Below, piece by piece: positions 21,565-30,250 of a stretch of DNA of 64,000 bases. Each line of letters opens with the position of its first letter. Position 1 is the stretch's first letter. Origin of the DNA: Rhodococcus pyridinivorans (GTDB lineage: Bacteria; Actinomycetota; Actinomycetes; Mycobacteriales; Mycobacteriaceae); the NCBI RefSeq assembly GCF_900105195.1, contig NZ_FNRX01000002.1, forward strand, positions 2,108,001 through 2,172,000, read 5' to 3'. Under the pieces are notes generated by a model. It was not told the DNA's origin and ran no database searches. It saw nothing but the letters and a program-made list of their open reading frames with translations. The position numbers and the translations under genes are program-made.

Positions 21565-22800
21565 ATGGCGATATCGGATGTCAAGGAGTACGCGCACCTG
21601 ACGGAGGCGGACGTCGAGGCCATCGGCCGCGAACTCGACGCCATCCGGCACGATATCGAGGAGTCCCGCGGTGAGCGCGACGCTCGGTACGTCCGCAACA
21701 CGATCCGGCTACAGCGCGGCCTCGAGATCGGCGGGCGCCTCGTGCTGCTCGGCTCGAACAAGCGTCCGCTGTGGCTGCTGGGCACGGGCATGCTCTCCCT
21801 GTCGAAGATCATCGAGAACATGGAACTCGGGCACAATGTGATGCACGGGCAGTGGGACTGGATGAACGACCCCGAGGTGCACTCGGCCAACTGGGAGTGG
21901 GACAACGTCGACCCGTCGGCGCACTGGAAGATCACCCACAACTACCTGCATCACAAGTACACCAACATCCTCGGCATGGACGACGATGTGGGATACGGCC
22001 TGCTGCGCGTCACCCGCGACCAGCGATGGAAGCCGTTCTACCTCGGCAACGTCGCGTACAACGCCATCCTCGCAGCGCTGTTCCAGTACGGCATCGCCAT
22101 CCAGCTGCTCGAGCTCGGCAAGGTCGTCCAGGGGCGCGACGACCGCGAGCTCACCAAGGCACGCGGCAAGGAGGTGCTCGCCAAGCTCGGCAAACAGCAC
22201 CTCAAGGACTACGTGATCTATCCGGCGCTCACCGGCAAGTCCTGGAAGTCCACGATGAGGGCCAACGCCACGGCCAACTTCGTGCGCAACATCTGGACCA
22301 ACGCGGTGATCTTCTGCGGTCACTTCCCGGACGGTGCGGAGAAGTTCACGAAGCAGGACATCGAGACCGAGACGCGTGCCGAGTGGTACCTGCGTCAGAT
22401 GCTCGGCTCCGCGAACATCTCCGGCGGTAAGGTCATGGACTTCATGACCGGCAACCTGAGCTACCAGATCGAGCACCACATCTACCCCGACCTGCCGTCC
22501 AACCGGTACGCGGAGATCGCGGTGCGCGTGCGTGAGCTGTGCGAGAAGTACGACCTGCCGTACACCACCGGCCCGCTCGCGGTGCAGTACTGGAAGTCCT
22601 GGCGCACCATCGCCAAGCTGTCGCTGCCCGACAAGTACCTCAAGGACGACCGCGACGCCGCCCCGGAGACCGCTTCCGAGCGGGGCTTCGGCGGAGCGCC
22701 GGAGATCGATCCGGCCACCGGCCGCCGCGTGGGTCTGGCCACCACCATCGAGAAGACACGCAAGCGCGGATTCGTCCGCCGCGCGCTCGGCATGCGCTGA
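21565..22800 (+). CDS. Membrane fatty acyl-CoA desaturase, second copy
   Basis: A 411-residue paralogue of the preceding desaturase, with the same boxes: GHNVMHGQWDWM (about 90), HNYLHHKYTN (about 126) and QIEHHIYPDLPSNRY (about 305). The two share most of the core and differ mainly after residue 370. It starts with ATG 21565 in a 35-bp gap that carries its own operator and -10, so it can be expressed separately from the reductase operon. Tandem duplicates may differ in chain-length or temperature response (inference). Confidence 0.93.
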   Translation: MAISDVKEYAHLTEADVEAIGRELDAIRHDIEESRGERDARYVRNTIRLQRGLEIGGRLVLLGSNKRPLWLLGTGMLSLSKIIENMELGHNVMHGQWDWMNDPEVHSANWEWDNVDPSAHWKITHNYLHHKYTNILGMDDDVGYGLLRVTRDQRWKPFYLGNVAYNAILAALFQYGIAIQLLELGKVVQGRDDRELTKARGKEVLAKLGKQHLKDYVIYPALTGKSWKSTMRANATANFVRNIWTNAVIFCGHFPDGAEKFTKQDIETETRAEWYLRQMLGSANISGGKVMDFMTGNLSYQIEHHIYPDLPSNRYAEIAVRVRELCEKYDLPYTTGPLAVQYWKSWRTIAKLSLPDKYLKDDRDAAPETASERGFGGAPEIDPATGRRVGLATTIEKTRKRGFVRRALGMR

Positions 22801-22815
22801 CGGTCACGAGAACGA

Positions 22816-22853
22816 GCACGAACCCCGGCACCTACAGGTGCCGGGGTTCGTGC
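22816..22853. terminator. Strong bidirectional terminator
   Basis: A perfect 18-bp stem (left arm 22816-22833, right arm 22836-22853, GC-rich core CCCCGGCACC) with only 2 nt unpaired. It sits between the convergent second desaturase and rsgA. Confidence 0.88.
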
Positions 22854-22874
22854 GTTCGGCCGGGGTTCGTCGGT

Positions 22875-23864
22875 TCACCAGGGGTCGTTGGACGCGAGCG
22901 CCGTGAGCAGTTCGCGCACGGCCATCGCCCGGTTGTGCGACTTGCCCTCCAACGAGTCGAAGGCACATTCGGGATCGGCGGGCGGGCCGAGATGCGTGCA
23001 CCCGCGCGGGCAGTCCTCGACCGCTTCGGCCAGGTCCCCGAACGCCGCGACGACGTCGTCGGGCCCGATGTGCGCGAGCCCGAACGACCGGATGCCCGGG
23101 GTGTCGACCACCCACCCGCCCTCGGGCAGATGCAGGGCCACCGACTGGGTGGAGGTGTGACGTCCCTTGCCCACCCCGGAGACCTCGCCGGTGGCGCGGT
23201 CGGCGTCGGGGACGAGCCTGTTCACCAGTGTCGACTTGCCGACCCCCGAGTGCCCGATCAGGGCGGTCACGCGACCGTCGATCCGCTCGTGCAGGGCGGT
23301 GAGATCGTCGTCCTGACCGACGAGCAGCACCGGGATGTCGAGATCCGCGAAGTGCGCGGCGAACTCGTCGGGATCGGCGAGGTCGCTCTTGGTCAGTCCC
23401 AGCAGGGGAGCGAGACCGCCGGCATAGGCCGCGACGAGTGCGCGTTCGACGAGTCCGGTCCGTGGTGGGGGATCGGCGAGCGCGACCACGATGAGCAGCT
23501 GTTCGGCATTGGCGACGACGATGCGCTCGAACGGATCGGTGTCGTCGGCCGTGCGCCGCAGGACGGTGCTGCGGTCCTCGACCCGCACGATGCGCGCGAG
23601 CGTGTCGGGGCGACCGGAGAGATCGCCGACGACACCCACCTGATCGCCCACCACGATCGGGGTCCGGCCGAGCTCGCGTGCCCGCATCGTCGTCACGATC
23701 CGGTCGGGATCACCGCCGAGCGCGACACCCCACCGCCCGCGGTCGACGGAGACGACCATGCCCTCCTCGGCATTGCGGTGGGCCGGGCGGTCCTTCGTGC
23801 GCGGCCGCGAGCCGCGCCCGGGGCGGACCCGGACGTCGGACTCGTCGTACTCCCGCCGCCTCAG
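22875..23864 (-). CDS. rsgA: Ribosome small-subunit-dependent GTPase RsgA
   Basis: Late 30S assembly GTPase, 329 residues from the preferred start. The N-terminal OB fold (about 25-105) is followed by a circularly permuted GTPase: LTKSDLA (G4), then GHSGVGKST (G1), then DTPGIRSF (G3). A zinc knuckle ([16 protein letters not shown]) lies near the C-terminus. The likely start is CTG 23864, placed 6 nt after GGGGAG and overlapping the aroA stop as CTGA; it yields the conserved [20 protein letters not shown]. In-frame GTG 23894 inside aroA is the conventional alternative. Confidence 0.93.
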   Translation of the reverse strand: MRRREYDESDVRVRPGRGSRPRTKDRPAHRNAEEGMVVSVDRGRWGVALGGDPDRIVTTMRARELGRTPIVVGDQVGVVGDLSGRPDTLARIVRVEDRSTVLRRTADDTDPFERIVVANAEQLLIVVALADPPPRTGLVERALVAAYAGGLAPLLGLTKSDLADPDEFAAHFADLDIPVLLVGQDDDLTALHERIDGRVTALIGHSGVGKSTLVNRLVPDADRATGEVSGVGKGRHTSTQSVALHLPEGGWVVDTPGIRSFGLAHIGPDDVVAAFGDLAEAVEDCPRGCTHLGPPADPECAFDSLEGKSHNRAMAVRELLTALASNDPW

Positions 23865-25147
23865 GAGTCGCTCCCCGTCAGCAGCGACTCCCACAGGCCT
23901 TCGAAATCGGGGAGCGTCTTGGCAGTGGTGCCGATGTCCTCGACCTCGATCCCGTCGACGACGAGCCCGAGGATCGCACCGGCCGTGGCCATCCGGTGGT
24001 CGGCGTAGGAGTGCCAGATCCCACCGTGCAGCGGCGTCGGCTCGATGTGCAGGCCGTCCTCGGTCTCGGTGATCGAACCCCCGAGACGACCGATCTCGGT
24101 GGCGAGCGCCGCCAGCCGGTCGGTCTCGTGACCGCGCAGGTGCGTGATACCGCGCAGGTCGGAGGGCGAGGCGGCGACCGCGGCGAGGGCCGCGACGGTC
24201 GGCGCCAGCTCGCCGACGTCGTGCAGGTCCACGTCGATGCCTCGCAATTCGCCCGGGCCGCGCACGGTCAGCGTCCCGTCGGCCCACGTCACCTCGGCGC
24301 CCATCTGCTCGAGGATGCCGCGGATCGCGTCGCCGGCCTGGGTGGTCGACTCGGGCCACAGGGGCACCGAGACGACACCACCGGTGACCGCCGCGGCCGC
24401 GAGGAAGGGCGTGGCGTTCGACAGGTCGGGCTCGACGGTGACGTCGACGGCCTTGATCGTCGTCGGGGGCACCCGCCAGGTGTCGGTCTCGGAGGTGTCG
24501 ACGGGGACCCCGGCCGTTCGGAGCATCTCGACCGTCATCTCGATGTGCGGCATCGACGGCACCGGTTCACCGGCGTGGCGGACCACCACGCCCTCGTCGA
24601 AGGCGGCCCCGGACAGCAGCAGACCCGAGACGAACTGCGAGGACGCGGAAGCGTCGATGGTCACGGAACCGCCGCGCACCGCACCGCGGCCGTGCACGGT
24701 GAAGGGCAGCCGGTCGCCGTCGATGTCGGCGCCGAGGGCGCGCAGGGCGTCGAGCACGGTGCTCATCGGGCGGACGCGGGCCTGTTCGTCGCCGTCGAAC
24801 CGCACGTCGCCGTCGGCCAGTGCGGCCAGCGGCGGTACGAACCGCATGACGGTGCCGGCCAGTCCGCAGGCGACCTCGCCTCCGCGCAGGGGGCCGGGGG
24901 TCACGTCGAGGGTGGTGCCGCCGTCGCGCTCGGTGACGGTCGTGCCGAGCGTGCGCAGGGCCCCGATCATCAGGTCGGTGTCGCGGCTGCGCAGCGCGCC
25001 GGTCAGGGTGGACGGCCCGTCGGCGAGTGCGGCCAGGATCAGGGCACGGTTGGTGATCGACTTCGATCCCGGCAGCGTCACCGACGCTCGAACCGGGGAC
25101 ACGGCGCGGGGTGCTCTCCACAGACTCACCCGACCATCTTCGCCCAT
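23861..25147 (-). CDS. aroA: 5-enolpyruvylshikimate-3-phosphate synthase
   Basis: Sixth step of the shikimate pathway, joining PEP and shikimate-3-phosphate. In 428 residues the motifs are [13 protein letters not shown] (about 24-36), [15 protein letters not shown] (about 88-102), [12 protein letters not shown] (about 168), [13 protein letters not shown] (about 245) and [11 protein letters not shown] (about 388). The LPGSKS and LAGTVMR forms are those of the actinobacterial class. ATG 25147 is used; longer frames read into the divergent SRAP promoter. The downstream rsgA overlaps by a CTGA junction. Confidence 0.95.
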   Translation of the reverse strand: MGEDGRVSLWRAPRAVSPVRASVTLPGSKSITNRALILAALADGPSTLTGALRSRDTDLMIGALRTLGTTVTERDGGTTLDVTPGPLRGGEVACGLAGTVMRFVPPLAALADGDVRFDGDEQARVRPMSTVLDALRALGADIDGDRLPFTVHGRGAVRGGSVTIDASASSQFVSGLLLSGAAFDEGVVVRHAGEPVPSMPHIEMTVEMLRTAGVPVDTSETDTWRVPPTTIKAVDVTVEPDLSNATPFLAAAAVTGGVVSVPLWPESTTQAGDAIRGILEQMGAEVTWADGTLTVRGPGELRGIDVDLHDVGELAPTVAALAAVAASPSDLRGITHLRGHETDRLAALATEIGRLGGSITETEDGLHIEPTPLHGGIWHSYADHRMATAGAILGLVVDGIEVEDIGTTAKTLPDFEGLWESLLTGSDS

Positions 25148-25227
25148 CCGGACCGGTGCGGGCACCCTCGCCCACCCGGTGCGCGCCGGTGTCGGTTCCG
25201 TCACCCGGCGATGCCACACTCGACGGC

Positions 25228-25986
25228 ATGTGCGGAAGGTATGTCTCCACCGCCGACCCGGCGACGCTCGCCGTCGAACTCGACGCACTCGACGAGACCG
25301 GCGACGACAGCAGCCGGGACGGGCGGGGGCCCGACTACAACGTCGCGCCGACGACCGAGGTGCTCACCGTTGTCGCCCGGCACGACGGGGAAGATCCCGA
25401 CGGTCCCGTCCGCCGCCGTATCCGCCGCATGCGATGGGGACTCGTGCCGCACTTCGCCGAAGAGGTGGGTGGAAGCGCACCACTGATCAACGCGAGATCC
25501 GAATCGGTCGCCATCAAGCCGAGCTTCGCGCGGTCGCTGCGCTACAAGCGGTGCCTCGTCCCGATGGACGGCTGGTACGAATGGCAGGTCGAACCCGCGC
25601 CGGACGGCAAGCCTCGCAAGGTGCCGTACTTCATGGCGCCGGCCGACGGCTCGCGGATCTGCATGGCCGGGGTGTGGGCGGAGTGGCGCGACCCGCGGAA
25701 CCCGAAGGCACCGCCGCTGTCGAGCACGGCGATCCTCACCGCTCAGTCGGTCGAGCAACTCGGCAACGTGCACGAACGGATGCCGCTGATCCTCCCGCCG
25801 GAGCGGTGGGATGCGTGGCTCGACCCCGACAGTCTCGGCCATCCGGATCTGATCGTGCCGAGCGTCGAGGCGATCTCGGCGATCGAGATCCGCCGCGTGT
25901 CCGCGAAGGTCAACAGCATCCGCAACAATGGCCCCGAACTGCTGCAACCCGACGACGGCGCTGGCGATCAGATGGTGCTGTTGTAG
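25228..25986 (+). CDS. SOS response-associated peptidase (SRAP/YedK family)
   Basis: A 252-residue SRAP protein, which forms a covalent thiazolidine cross-link with abasic sites in single-stranded DNA. The start is fixed by the absolutely conserved C2 (MCGRY), exposed after Met removal. Other active-site elements are [10 protein letters not shown] (Asn near 38), DGWYEWQ (Glu near 117) and [10 protein letters not shown] (His near 184). It is divergent from aroA across 80 bp, as Rv3226c is from Rv3227. Confidence 0.94.
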   Translation: MCGRYVSTADPATLAVELDALDETGDDSSRDGRGPDYNVAPTTEVLTVVARHDGEDPDGPVRRRIRRMRWGLVPHFAEEVGGSAPLINARSESVAIKPSFARSLRYKRCLVPMDGWYEWQVEPAPDGKPRKVPYFMAPADGSRICMAGVWAEWRDPRNPKAPPLSSTAILTAQSVEQLGNVHERMPLILPPERWDAWLDPDSLGHPDLIVPSVEAISAIEIRRVSAKVNSIRNNGPELLQPDDGAGDQMVLL

Positions 25987-26008
25987 GCGCTGCCGGAGCG
26001 GACGGGCC

Positions 26009-26506
26009 CTACGGACCGGCCGTGATCGGTGCCACGACGGCGCCGGTCAGCCGGATCAGATCGTGCGGATCCAGTTCGATCTCGAGCCCTCGCCGACCCG
26101 CGCTGCACAGCACCCGGTCCCACTGCTCGGCGGAGAAGTCGATCACGGTGCGCAGACGCTTGCGCTGCCCGAGCGGGGAGATGCCGCCGACGACGTACCC
26201 GGTCGCGCGTTCGGCGGCGGTGTGATCGGCCATCACGGCCTTGCCGCCGCCCAGCGCCCCGGCTGCGGCCTTGAGCGACAGCGTCGCCGGGACCGGGATC
26301 ACCGCGACGGCGAGCTTGCCGTCGGACAGCGACACCACCAGCGTCTTGAAGATCTGTTCGGCGGAAACCCCGAGGTGTGTGCCGAGTTCCTCGACGGCTT
26401 CGGCGCCGAAGGACGACGACCTCGGGTCATGTGCGTATTCGTGGACCCGGTGCGCGACCTTCTCGCGCTTCAACAACACCGTCGCGGGAGTGGATGTCGA
26501 GGCCAT
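26009..26506 (-). CDS. ybaK: YbaK/EbsC family Cys-tRNA(Pro) deacylase
   Basis: A 165-residue tRNA-editing protein that removes cysteine from mischarged tRNA-Pro. Characteristic stretches are [13 protein letters not shown] (about 46-58; the catalytic Lys is in FKTL), [18 protein letters not shown] (about 69-86) and [20 protein letters not shown] (about 101-120). It ends 22 nt beyond the convergent SRAP gene. In M. tuberculosis the corresponding gene is split (Rv3224A/B); here it is intact. Confidence 0.93.
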   Translation of the reverse strand: MASTSTPATVLLKREKVAHRVHEYAHDPRSSSFGAEAVEELGTHLGVSAEQIFKTLVVSLSDGKLAVAVIPVPATLSLKAAAGALGGGKAVMADHTAAERATGYVVGGISPLGQRKRLRTVIDFSAEQWDRVLCSAGRRGLEIELDPHDLIRLTGAVVAPITAGP

Positions 26507-26533
26507 CCGATCACTCTAGAGAACCGGAGGTGG

Positions 26534-26559
26534 GGAACAAGCGCGGTGGGCACGGCGTT
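26534..26559 (+). promoter_or_regulatory. SigH-type promoter upstream of sigH
   Basis: GGAAC (26534-26538), an 18-nt spacer and GTT (26557-26559) match the SigH/SigR consensus GGAAY-N18-GTT. Sigma factors of this group activate their own genes, so this is a likely autoregulatory promoter. Confidence 0.65.
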
Positions 26560-26718
26560 GCACACCGACGGGTGGATCCACCGGCCACCCGAGACCCGAC
26601 GATCGGAGAATTCGTGGCAGTGCTGTGCCCGCCTCGACCGGACGCCATCGGACGTCCCCCCGATCCGGACGCCGTCGGACCGGTAGCCTTCTCGACAGGC
26701 GTCGATGAAGGGATCGGT

Positions 26719-27357
26719 GTGATCGAGGAGTCTGTGGAAGAACTGACCGAGCGGTTCGAGCGGGACGCGCTTCCCCTGCTCGATCAGCTCTACGGCGCTG
26801 CGCTGCGGATGACCCGCAATCCCTCCGACGCCGAGGACCTCGTACAGGAGACCTACATCAAGGCGTTCTCCGCCTTCCGGTCGTTCCGCGAGGGCACCAA
26901 CCTCAAGGCCTGGCTGTACCGGATCCTCACCAACACCTACATCAACTCGTACCGGAAGCGTCAGCGGCAACCCGCGCAGTACCCGACCGACGAGATCACC
27001 GACTGGCAGCTCGCCGCCACGGCCGAGCATTCGTCGACCGGTCTGCGGTCCGCGGAGGTCGAGGCACTCGACGCGCTTCCCGACGACGACATCAAGGCGG
27101 CGTTGCAGGAGCTTCCCGAGGAGTTCCGCATGGCCGTCTACTACGCCGACGTCGAAGGGTTCCCCTACAAGGAGATCGCCGAGATCATGGGGACGCCGAT
27201 CGGCACCGTGATGTCGAGACTGCACCGGGGTCGCAAGCAGCTGCGGGGTCTGTTGGCCGACGTGGCGCGCGATCGCGGTTTCATGCGGGAGAAGGCCGTG
27301 GACGCCACAACCGGAACATCGGATCAGCCCGAGAGCGGAAAGGGAGCACCGCAGTGA
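26719..27357 (+). CDS. sigH: RNA polymerase sigma factor SigH (redox/heat stress)
   Basis: An ECF sigma factor of 212 residues that controls thioredoxin and heat-stress genes. Region 2 has [17 protein letters not shown] (about 35-51) and [20 protein letters not shown] (about 63-82). Region 4 has [17 protein letters not shown] then [20 protein letters not shown] (about 134-172). GTG 26719 has GAAGGGA at 5-nt spacing. A second in-frame GTG at 26614, behind GGAG, would add 35 residues. The rshA start overlaps the stop, the usual sigma/anti-sigma coupling. Confidence 0.95.
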   Translation: MIEESVEELTERFERDALPLLDQLYGAALRMTRNPSDAEDLVQETYIKAFSAFRSFREGTNLKAWLYRILTNTYINSYRKRQRQPAQYPTDEITDWQLAATAEHSSTGLRSAEVEALDALPDDDIKAALQELPEEFRMAVYYADVEGFPYKEIAEIMGTPIGTVMSRLHRGRKQLRGLLADVARDRGFMREKAVDATTGTSDQPESGKGAPQ

Positions 27358-27635
27358 GCGAACCCGACTTCGATCGACTCGACTGCTCGGCGGTCATCGC
27401 GGACGTCTACCTGCTTCTCGACTCCGAATGCGACGCCGGTTCCCGCGAGAAGCTGCAGCGGCACCTCGACGAGTGCGGCACCTGCCTCGAGGCCTACGGG
27501 ATCGAGGAGAAGATCAAATCGCTGCTCAGCCGCAAGTGCGGCGGGGAACACGCACCCGAGGGCCTGCGGGAGCGGCTCATGCTGCAGATCCGCCGCACCG
27601 TGGTGATCACCGAGACGGACAGCGCCGAGTCGTAG
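27354..27635 (+). CDS. rshA: Zinc-containing anti-sigma factor RshA
   Basis: A 93-residue redox-sensing anti-SigH factor. The ZAS signature H37-x3-C41-x2-C44 (HLDECGTC) binds zinc and releases SigH when its thiols oxidise. Other cysteines are C11, C26 and C62. The GTG start overlaps the sigH stop. The last codons (GAG TCG TAG) fall inside the first unit of a tandem repeat, so copy-number change could touch the C-terminus. Confidence 0.95.
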   Translation: MSEPDFDRLDCSAVIADVYLLLDSECDAGSREKLQRHLDECGTCLEAYGIEEKIKSLLSRKCGGEHAPEGLRERLMLQIRRTVVITETDSAES

Positions 27636-27690
27636 GCGGGTTCACTCGTACCGAGTCGTAGGCGAGTTCACTCGTACCGAGTCCTGGGTG
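27625..27690. repeat. 26-bp tandem repeat across the rshA stop codon
   Basis: Two 26-bp units (27625-27650 and 27651-27676, one difference) plus a diverged third start (27677-27690). Each junction contains ACTCG-TAC-CGAGT, a 5-bp stem with a 3-nt loop. The first unit includes the rshA stop codon, and the next unit repeats the same TAG. A terminator follows at 27705. Confidence 0.85.
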
Positions 27691-27704
27691 AGACCCCCGA
27701 ACGT

Positions 27705-27742
27705 GACAGGGGCCGGAAAGCTGCTGCTTTCCGGCCCCTGTC
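27705..27742. terminator. Bidirectional terminator between rshA and bL37
   Basis: A perfect 16-bp stem (GACAGGGGCCGGAAAG / CTTTCCGGCCCCTGTC) with loop CTGCTG, 6 nt from the bL37 stop codon. Confidence 0.88.
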
Positions 27743-27748
27743 CGCGTC

Positions 27749-27823
27749 TCAGGCGTTGGGACGCTTGCCGTGGTTGGCGGCGTTACCCTTGCGGCTGCGC
27801 TTCTTGCGACCTCGCTTACCCAT
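27749..27823 (-). CDS. Ribosomal protein bL37 (24 residues)
   Basis: A very short gene encoding 24 residues that begin MGKRGRKKRSRKGNAAN and end HGKRPNA. It is extremely basic and matches the actinobacterial large-subunit protein bL37 seen in mycobacterial ribosome structures, which is often missed by annotation. The ATG at 27823 follows AAAGGAG at about 9-nt spacing. The stop TGA is at 27749-27751, next to the shared terminator. It lies opposite the rshA/TB7.3 genes. Confidence 0.9.
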   Translation of the reverse strand: MGKRGRKKRSRKGNAANHGKRPNA

Positions 27824-27918
27824 GGTGGGATCTCCTTTCTCGTTCATTACAGTGTTTCACGTGCGGTCGAGTGGTCCTGTCGGCAGGTCCGCCGCCGGAG
27901 CGTGAAACGAGGTGTTCG

Positions 27919-28134
27919 ATGGCGGAAGACGTACGCGCGGAGATGGTATCGACCGTGTTCGAGGTCGTCGTGCGAGAGGGTGACGTGGTGGCCGAGGGCG
28001 ACACGCTGGTGATCCTCGAGTCGATGAAGATGGAGATTCCCGTGCTCGCCGAGTCGGCGGGCACCGTGACCTCCGTCGGAGTCTCGGTCGGGGATGTCAT
28101 CCAGCAGGGCGACCTCATCGCCGTGATCTCCTGA
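27919..28134 (+). CDS. Biotin/lipoyl-binding carrier protein (TB7.3-like)
   Basis: A 71-residue single biotinyl domain. The acceptor site is ESMKMEI with K37; the usual MKM core is intact, preceded by Ser rather than Ala. It corresponds to M. tuberculosis Rv3221c (BCCP-like, biotinylated). The partner carboxylase is not in the window. It precedes the pdtaS-like kinase by 34 nt. Confidence 0.92.
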   Translation: MAEDVRAEMVSTVFEVVVREGDVVAEGDTLVILESMKMEIPVLAESAGTVTSVGVSVGDVIQQGDLIAVIS

Positions 28135-28168
28135 CGGCGGGTATCTCCTGAGTACGAAAGCGGTTCCC

Positions 28169-29644
28169 GTGTCCACACTCAGTTCGTTGCTCGCGAGGTA
28201 CACGGATCTTCCGGGCGCGGCCGTCGATCACCTCCAACGTGTCGTGGGCGAGTGGCAGTTGCTCGCCGACCTGTCGTTCGCCGACGTCCTCCTGTGGGTC
28301 GACGCGGCGCCGTCCGGAATCGTGTGCGTCGCACAGTGCCGACCCACCACCGCCTCGACGGTGATCCCCGAGGACGCCGTCGGCACGCTCGTCTCCGACA
28401 ACGAACATCCTTACGTCCGTAAGGCTTTCGAAACCGGAGAGATCGTCGACGTCAAGTCGTCCCCGGGCGCCGGGATCAACATCCGTCAGGCCGTGCCGGT
28501 GCGCTGGGACGGTCGGGTCGTCGCGGTGCTCAGCCGCGACGCCGCCCGCGTGTCGCGGCGGTCGGCCAGCGCGCTCGAGACGGCCTATCTCGAATGCGCC
28601 GACGACCTCTACCGGATGATCAGCGAGGGCACTTTCCCGACGCCCGAGGCGCGCTCGGACACCAAGTCGAGTCCGCGTGCGGGCGACGGATTCATCCGGC
28701 TCGACCGGAAGGGCAAGGTCGTCTACGCGAGCCCCAACGCGCTGTCGGCCTATCACCGGATGGGTCTGAACTCCGACCTGATCGGTCAGGATCTCGTCGA
28801 GACGACCCGCGCACTGGTCACCGACCCCTTCGAGAGTCGCGACGTCACCGACTACCTCCGCGGGGCCGTGGAGGGCCGTCTGGGGCAGCGCATGGAGATC
28901 GAGGCACTCGGGGCCACCGTTCTGATCCGTGCGTTGGTCCTGAACCCGGGAGGGAAGATCCGGGGCGCCGCGGTGATCGTCCGCGACGTCACCGAGGTCA
29001 AGCGACGCGACCGGGCACTGCTGAGCAAGGACGCGACCATCCGCGAGATCCACCACCGTGTCAAGAACAACCTGCAGACGGTCGCCGCGCTGCTGCGACT
29101 GCAGGCGCGCCGAACCGGGAACGCGGAAGCCCAGCAGGCCCTGGGGGAGGCGGTCCGTCGCGTGACATCCATCGCCTTGGTCCATGAGGCGCTGTCGATG
29201 TCAGTGGACGAGGAGGTCGATCTCGACGGTGTGTTCGACCAGCTGATCCCCATCGTCGTCGACGTGTCGACGGTCGGCAGCCAGATCCGGGTGGTGCGGG
29301 AGGGGAATCTCGGCGTGTTCCCCGCGGATCGCGCCACGCCTCTGGTCATGGTGCTGACCGAACTCGTCCAGAACGCCGTCGAGCACGCCTTCGATCCGGG
29401 CGTGAACGGCACGGTCACCGTCAATGCCCAGCGTTCGGCCCGCATGCTCGACGTCGTGGTCCGCGACGAGGGGAAGGGTCTTCCCGAGGGGTTCAGCCTC
29501 GAGGCGTCGAACCGGCTCGGTCTGCAGATCGTCCGGACCCTCGTGGCTGCCGAGCTCGGCGGATCGTTGGAGTTGACGTCCAACGAGTTCGGCGGGACCG
29601 ATGCACGCCTGCAACTACCGCTGGGCAAGGTGCCGGTCGCCTGA
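28169..29644 (+). CDS. pdtaS: PdtaS-like cytoplasmic sensor histidine kinase
   Basis: A 491-residue kinase without transmembrane segments. An N-terminal GAF domain (about 1-150) and a PAS domain (about 165-285) precede a HisKA_2 domain with IHHRVKNNLQTVAALLRL (phospho-His near 297) and an HATPase_c domain (LTELVQNAVEHAF, DEGKGLPEG, LGLQIVRTLV). PdtaS phosphorylates the ANTAR regulator PdtaR, which binds RNA hairpins (established in mycobacteria). PdtaR is not in this window. GTG start 28169; same order as Rv3220c beside whiB1. Confidence 0.93.
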   Translation: MSTLSSLLARYTDLPGAAVDHLQRVVGEWQLLADLSFADVLLWVDAAPSGIVCVAQCRPTTASTVIPEDAVGTLVSDNEHPYVRKAFETGEIVDVKSSPGAGINIRQAVPVRWDGRVVAVLSRDAARVSRRSASALETAYLECADDLYRMISEGTFPTPEARSDTKSSPRAGDGFIRLDRKGKVVYASPNALSAYHRMGLNSDLIGQDLVETTRALVTDPFESRDVTDYLRGAVEGRLGQRMEIEALGATVLIRALVLNPGGKIRGAAVIVRDVTEVKRRDRALLSKDATIREIHHRVKNNLQTVAALLRLQARRTGNAEAQQALGEAVRRVTSIALVHEALSMSVDEEVDLDGVFDQLIPIVVDVSTVGSQIRVVREGNLGVFPADRATPLVMVLTELVQNAVEHAFDPGVNGTVTVNAQRSARMLDVVVRDEGKGLPEGFSLEASNRLGLQIVRTLVAAELGGSLELTSNEFGGTDARLQLPLGKVPVA

Positions 29645-29668
29645 TCGTCCTTACGACCGTGCACGTAA

Positions 29669-29705
29669 GAAGGCCCGGCCTCCCCCGTAGGGGAGCCGGG
29701 CCTTC
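29669..29705. terminator. Bidirectional terminator between pdtaS and whiB1
   Basis: A stem of about 16 bp with one bulged base (GAAGGCCCGG ... CCGGGCCTTC), loop CGTA, beginning 25 nt after the pdtaS stop and 20 nt from the whiB1 stop. Confidence 0.82.
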
Positions 29706-29724
29706 GAACGTCTATCGGAGTTGC

Positions 29725-29979
29725 TCAGACCGCCGTACGAGCGCGGGTGCGGGCGTTGCGACGCTTGAGGGCGCGGCGCTCGTCCTCGCTCATACCGCCC
29801 CAGACGCCGGCATCCTGGCCGGATTCGAGCGCCCAGGAGAGGCATTCGGCGGTGACGGGGCAACGGTTGCACACGAGCTTGGCATCCGCGATCTGCGCGA
29901 GAGCCGGGCCGCTGTTTCCCACGGGGAAGAACAGTTCCGGATCCTCGTCGCGGCAGATGGCCTTGTGGCGCCAGTCCAT
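29725..29979 (-). CDS. whiB1: Transcriptional regulator WhiB1
   Basis: An 84-residue NO-responsive 4Fe-4S regulator that binds sigma A region 4 (established for WhiB1). Cluster ligands are C9, C37, C40 and C46 (CNRCPVTAEC). The WhiB turn GVWGGM (about 58-63) and basic tail RRALKRRNARTRAR follow. ATG 29979 with GGAGAG just upstream. The gene has a long 5' region containing a CRP-like site. Confidence 0.97.
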   Translation of the reverse strand: MDWRHKAICRDEDPELFFPVGNSGPALAQIADAKLVCNRCPVTAECLSWALESGQDAGVWGGMSEDERRALKRRNARTRARTAV

Positions 29980-30070
29980 GCTTCTACTCTCCTTCGATGG
30001 TGCGTGTGCACCGGCTGATTGGTCAATGCGTGTTCACGCCTGTGGCACGGAGTGTTTCCGCGCGGTTACT

Positions 30071-30086
30071 TGTGAATGCTTTCACG
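30071..30086 (-). promoter_or_regulatory. CRP-type operator upstream of whiB1
   Basis: TGTGA (30071-30075), 6 nt, TCACG (30082-30086) matches TGTGA-N6-TCACA in 9 of 10 arm positions. It lies 92 nt upstream of the whiB1 ATG. In M. tuberculosis whiB1 is directly controlled by the cAMP receptor protein Rv3676, so a homologous link is likely. A minus-strand TTGACT lies just upstream as a possible -35. The rest of 29980-30250 shows no gene. Confidence 0.6.
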
Positions 30087-30250
30087 AACGAGCGTGGAGT
30101 CAATAGAATCGACCACGATCGTGGGGAAGCTCACGCTGGTGTGGGCTACGAGTTCGCCAATCCCTCTTTCTACTCCCCTCGAGCCGAGAAGGTAGTGGCA
30201 ATCACAGAATTCGTGCTTCTCTTTCTGTCGCTGTCCCGCTGGGGGGATCG

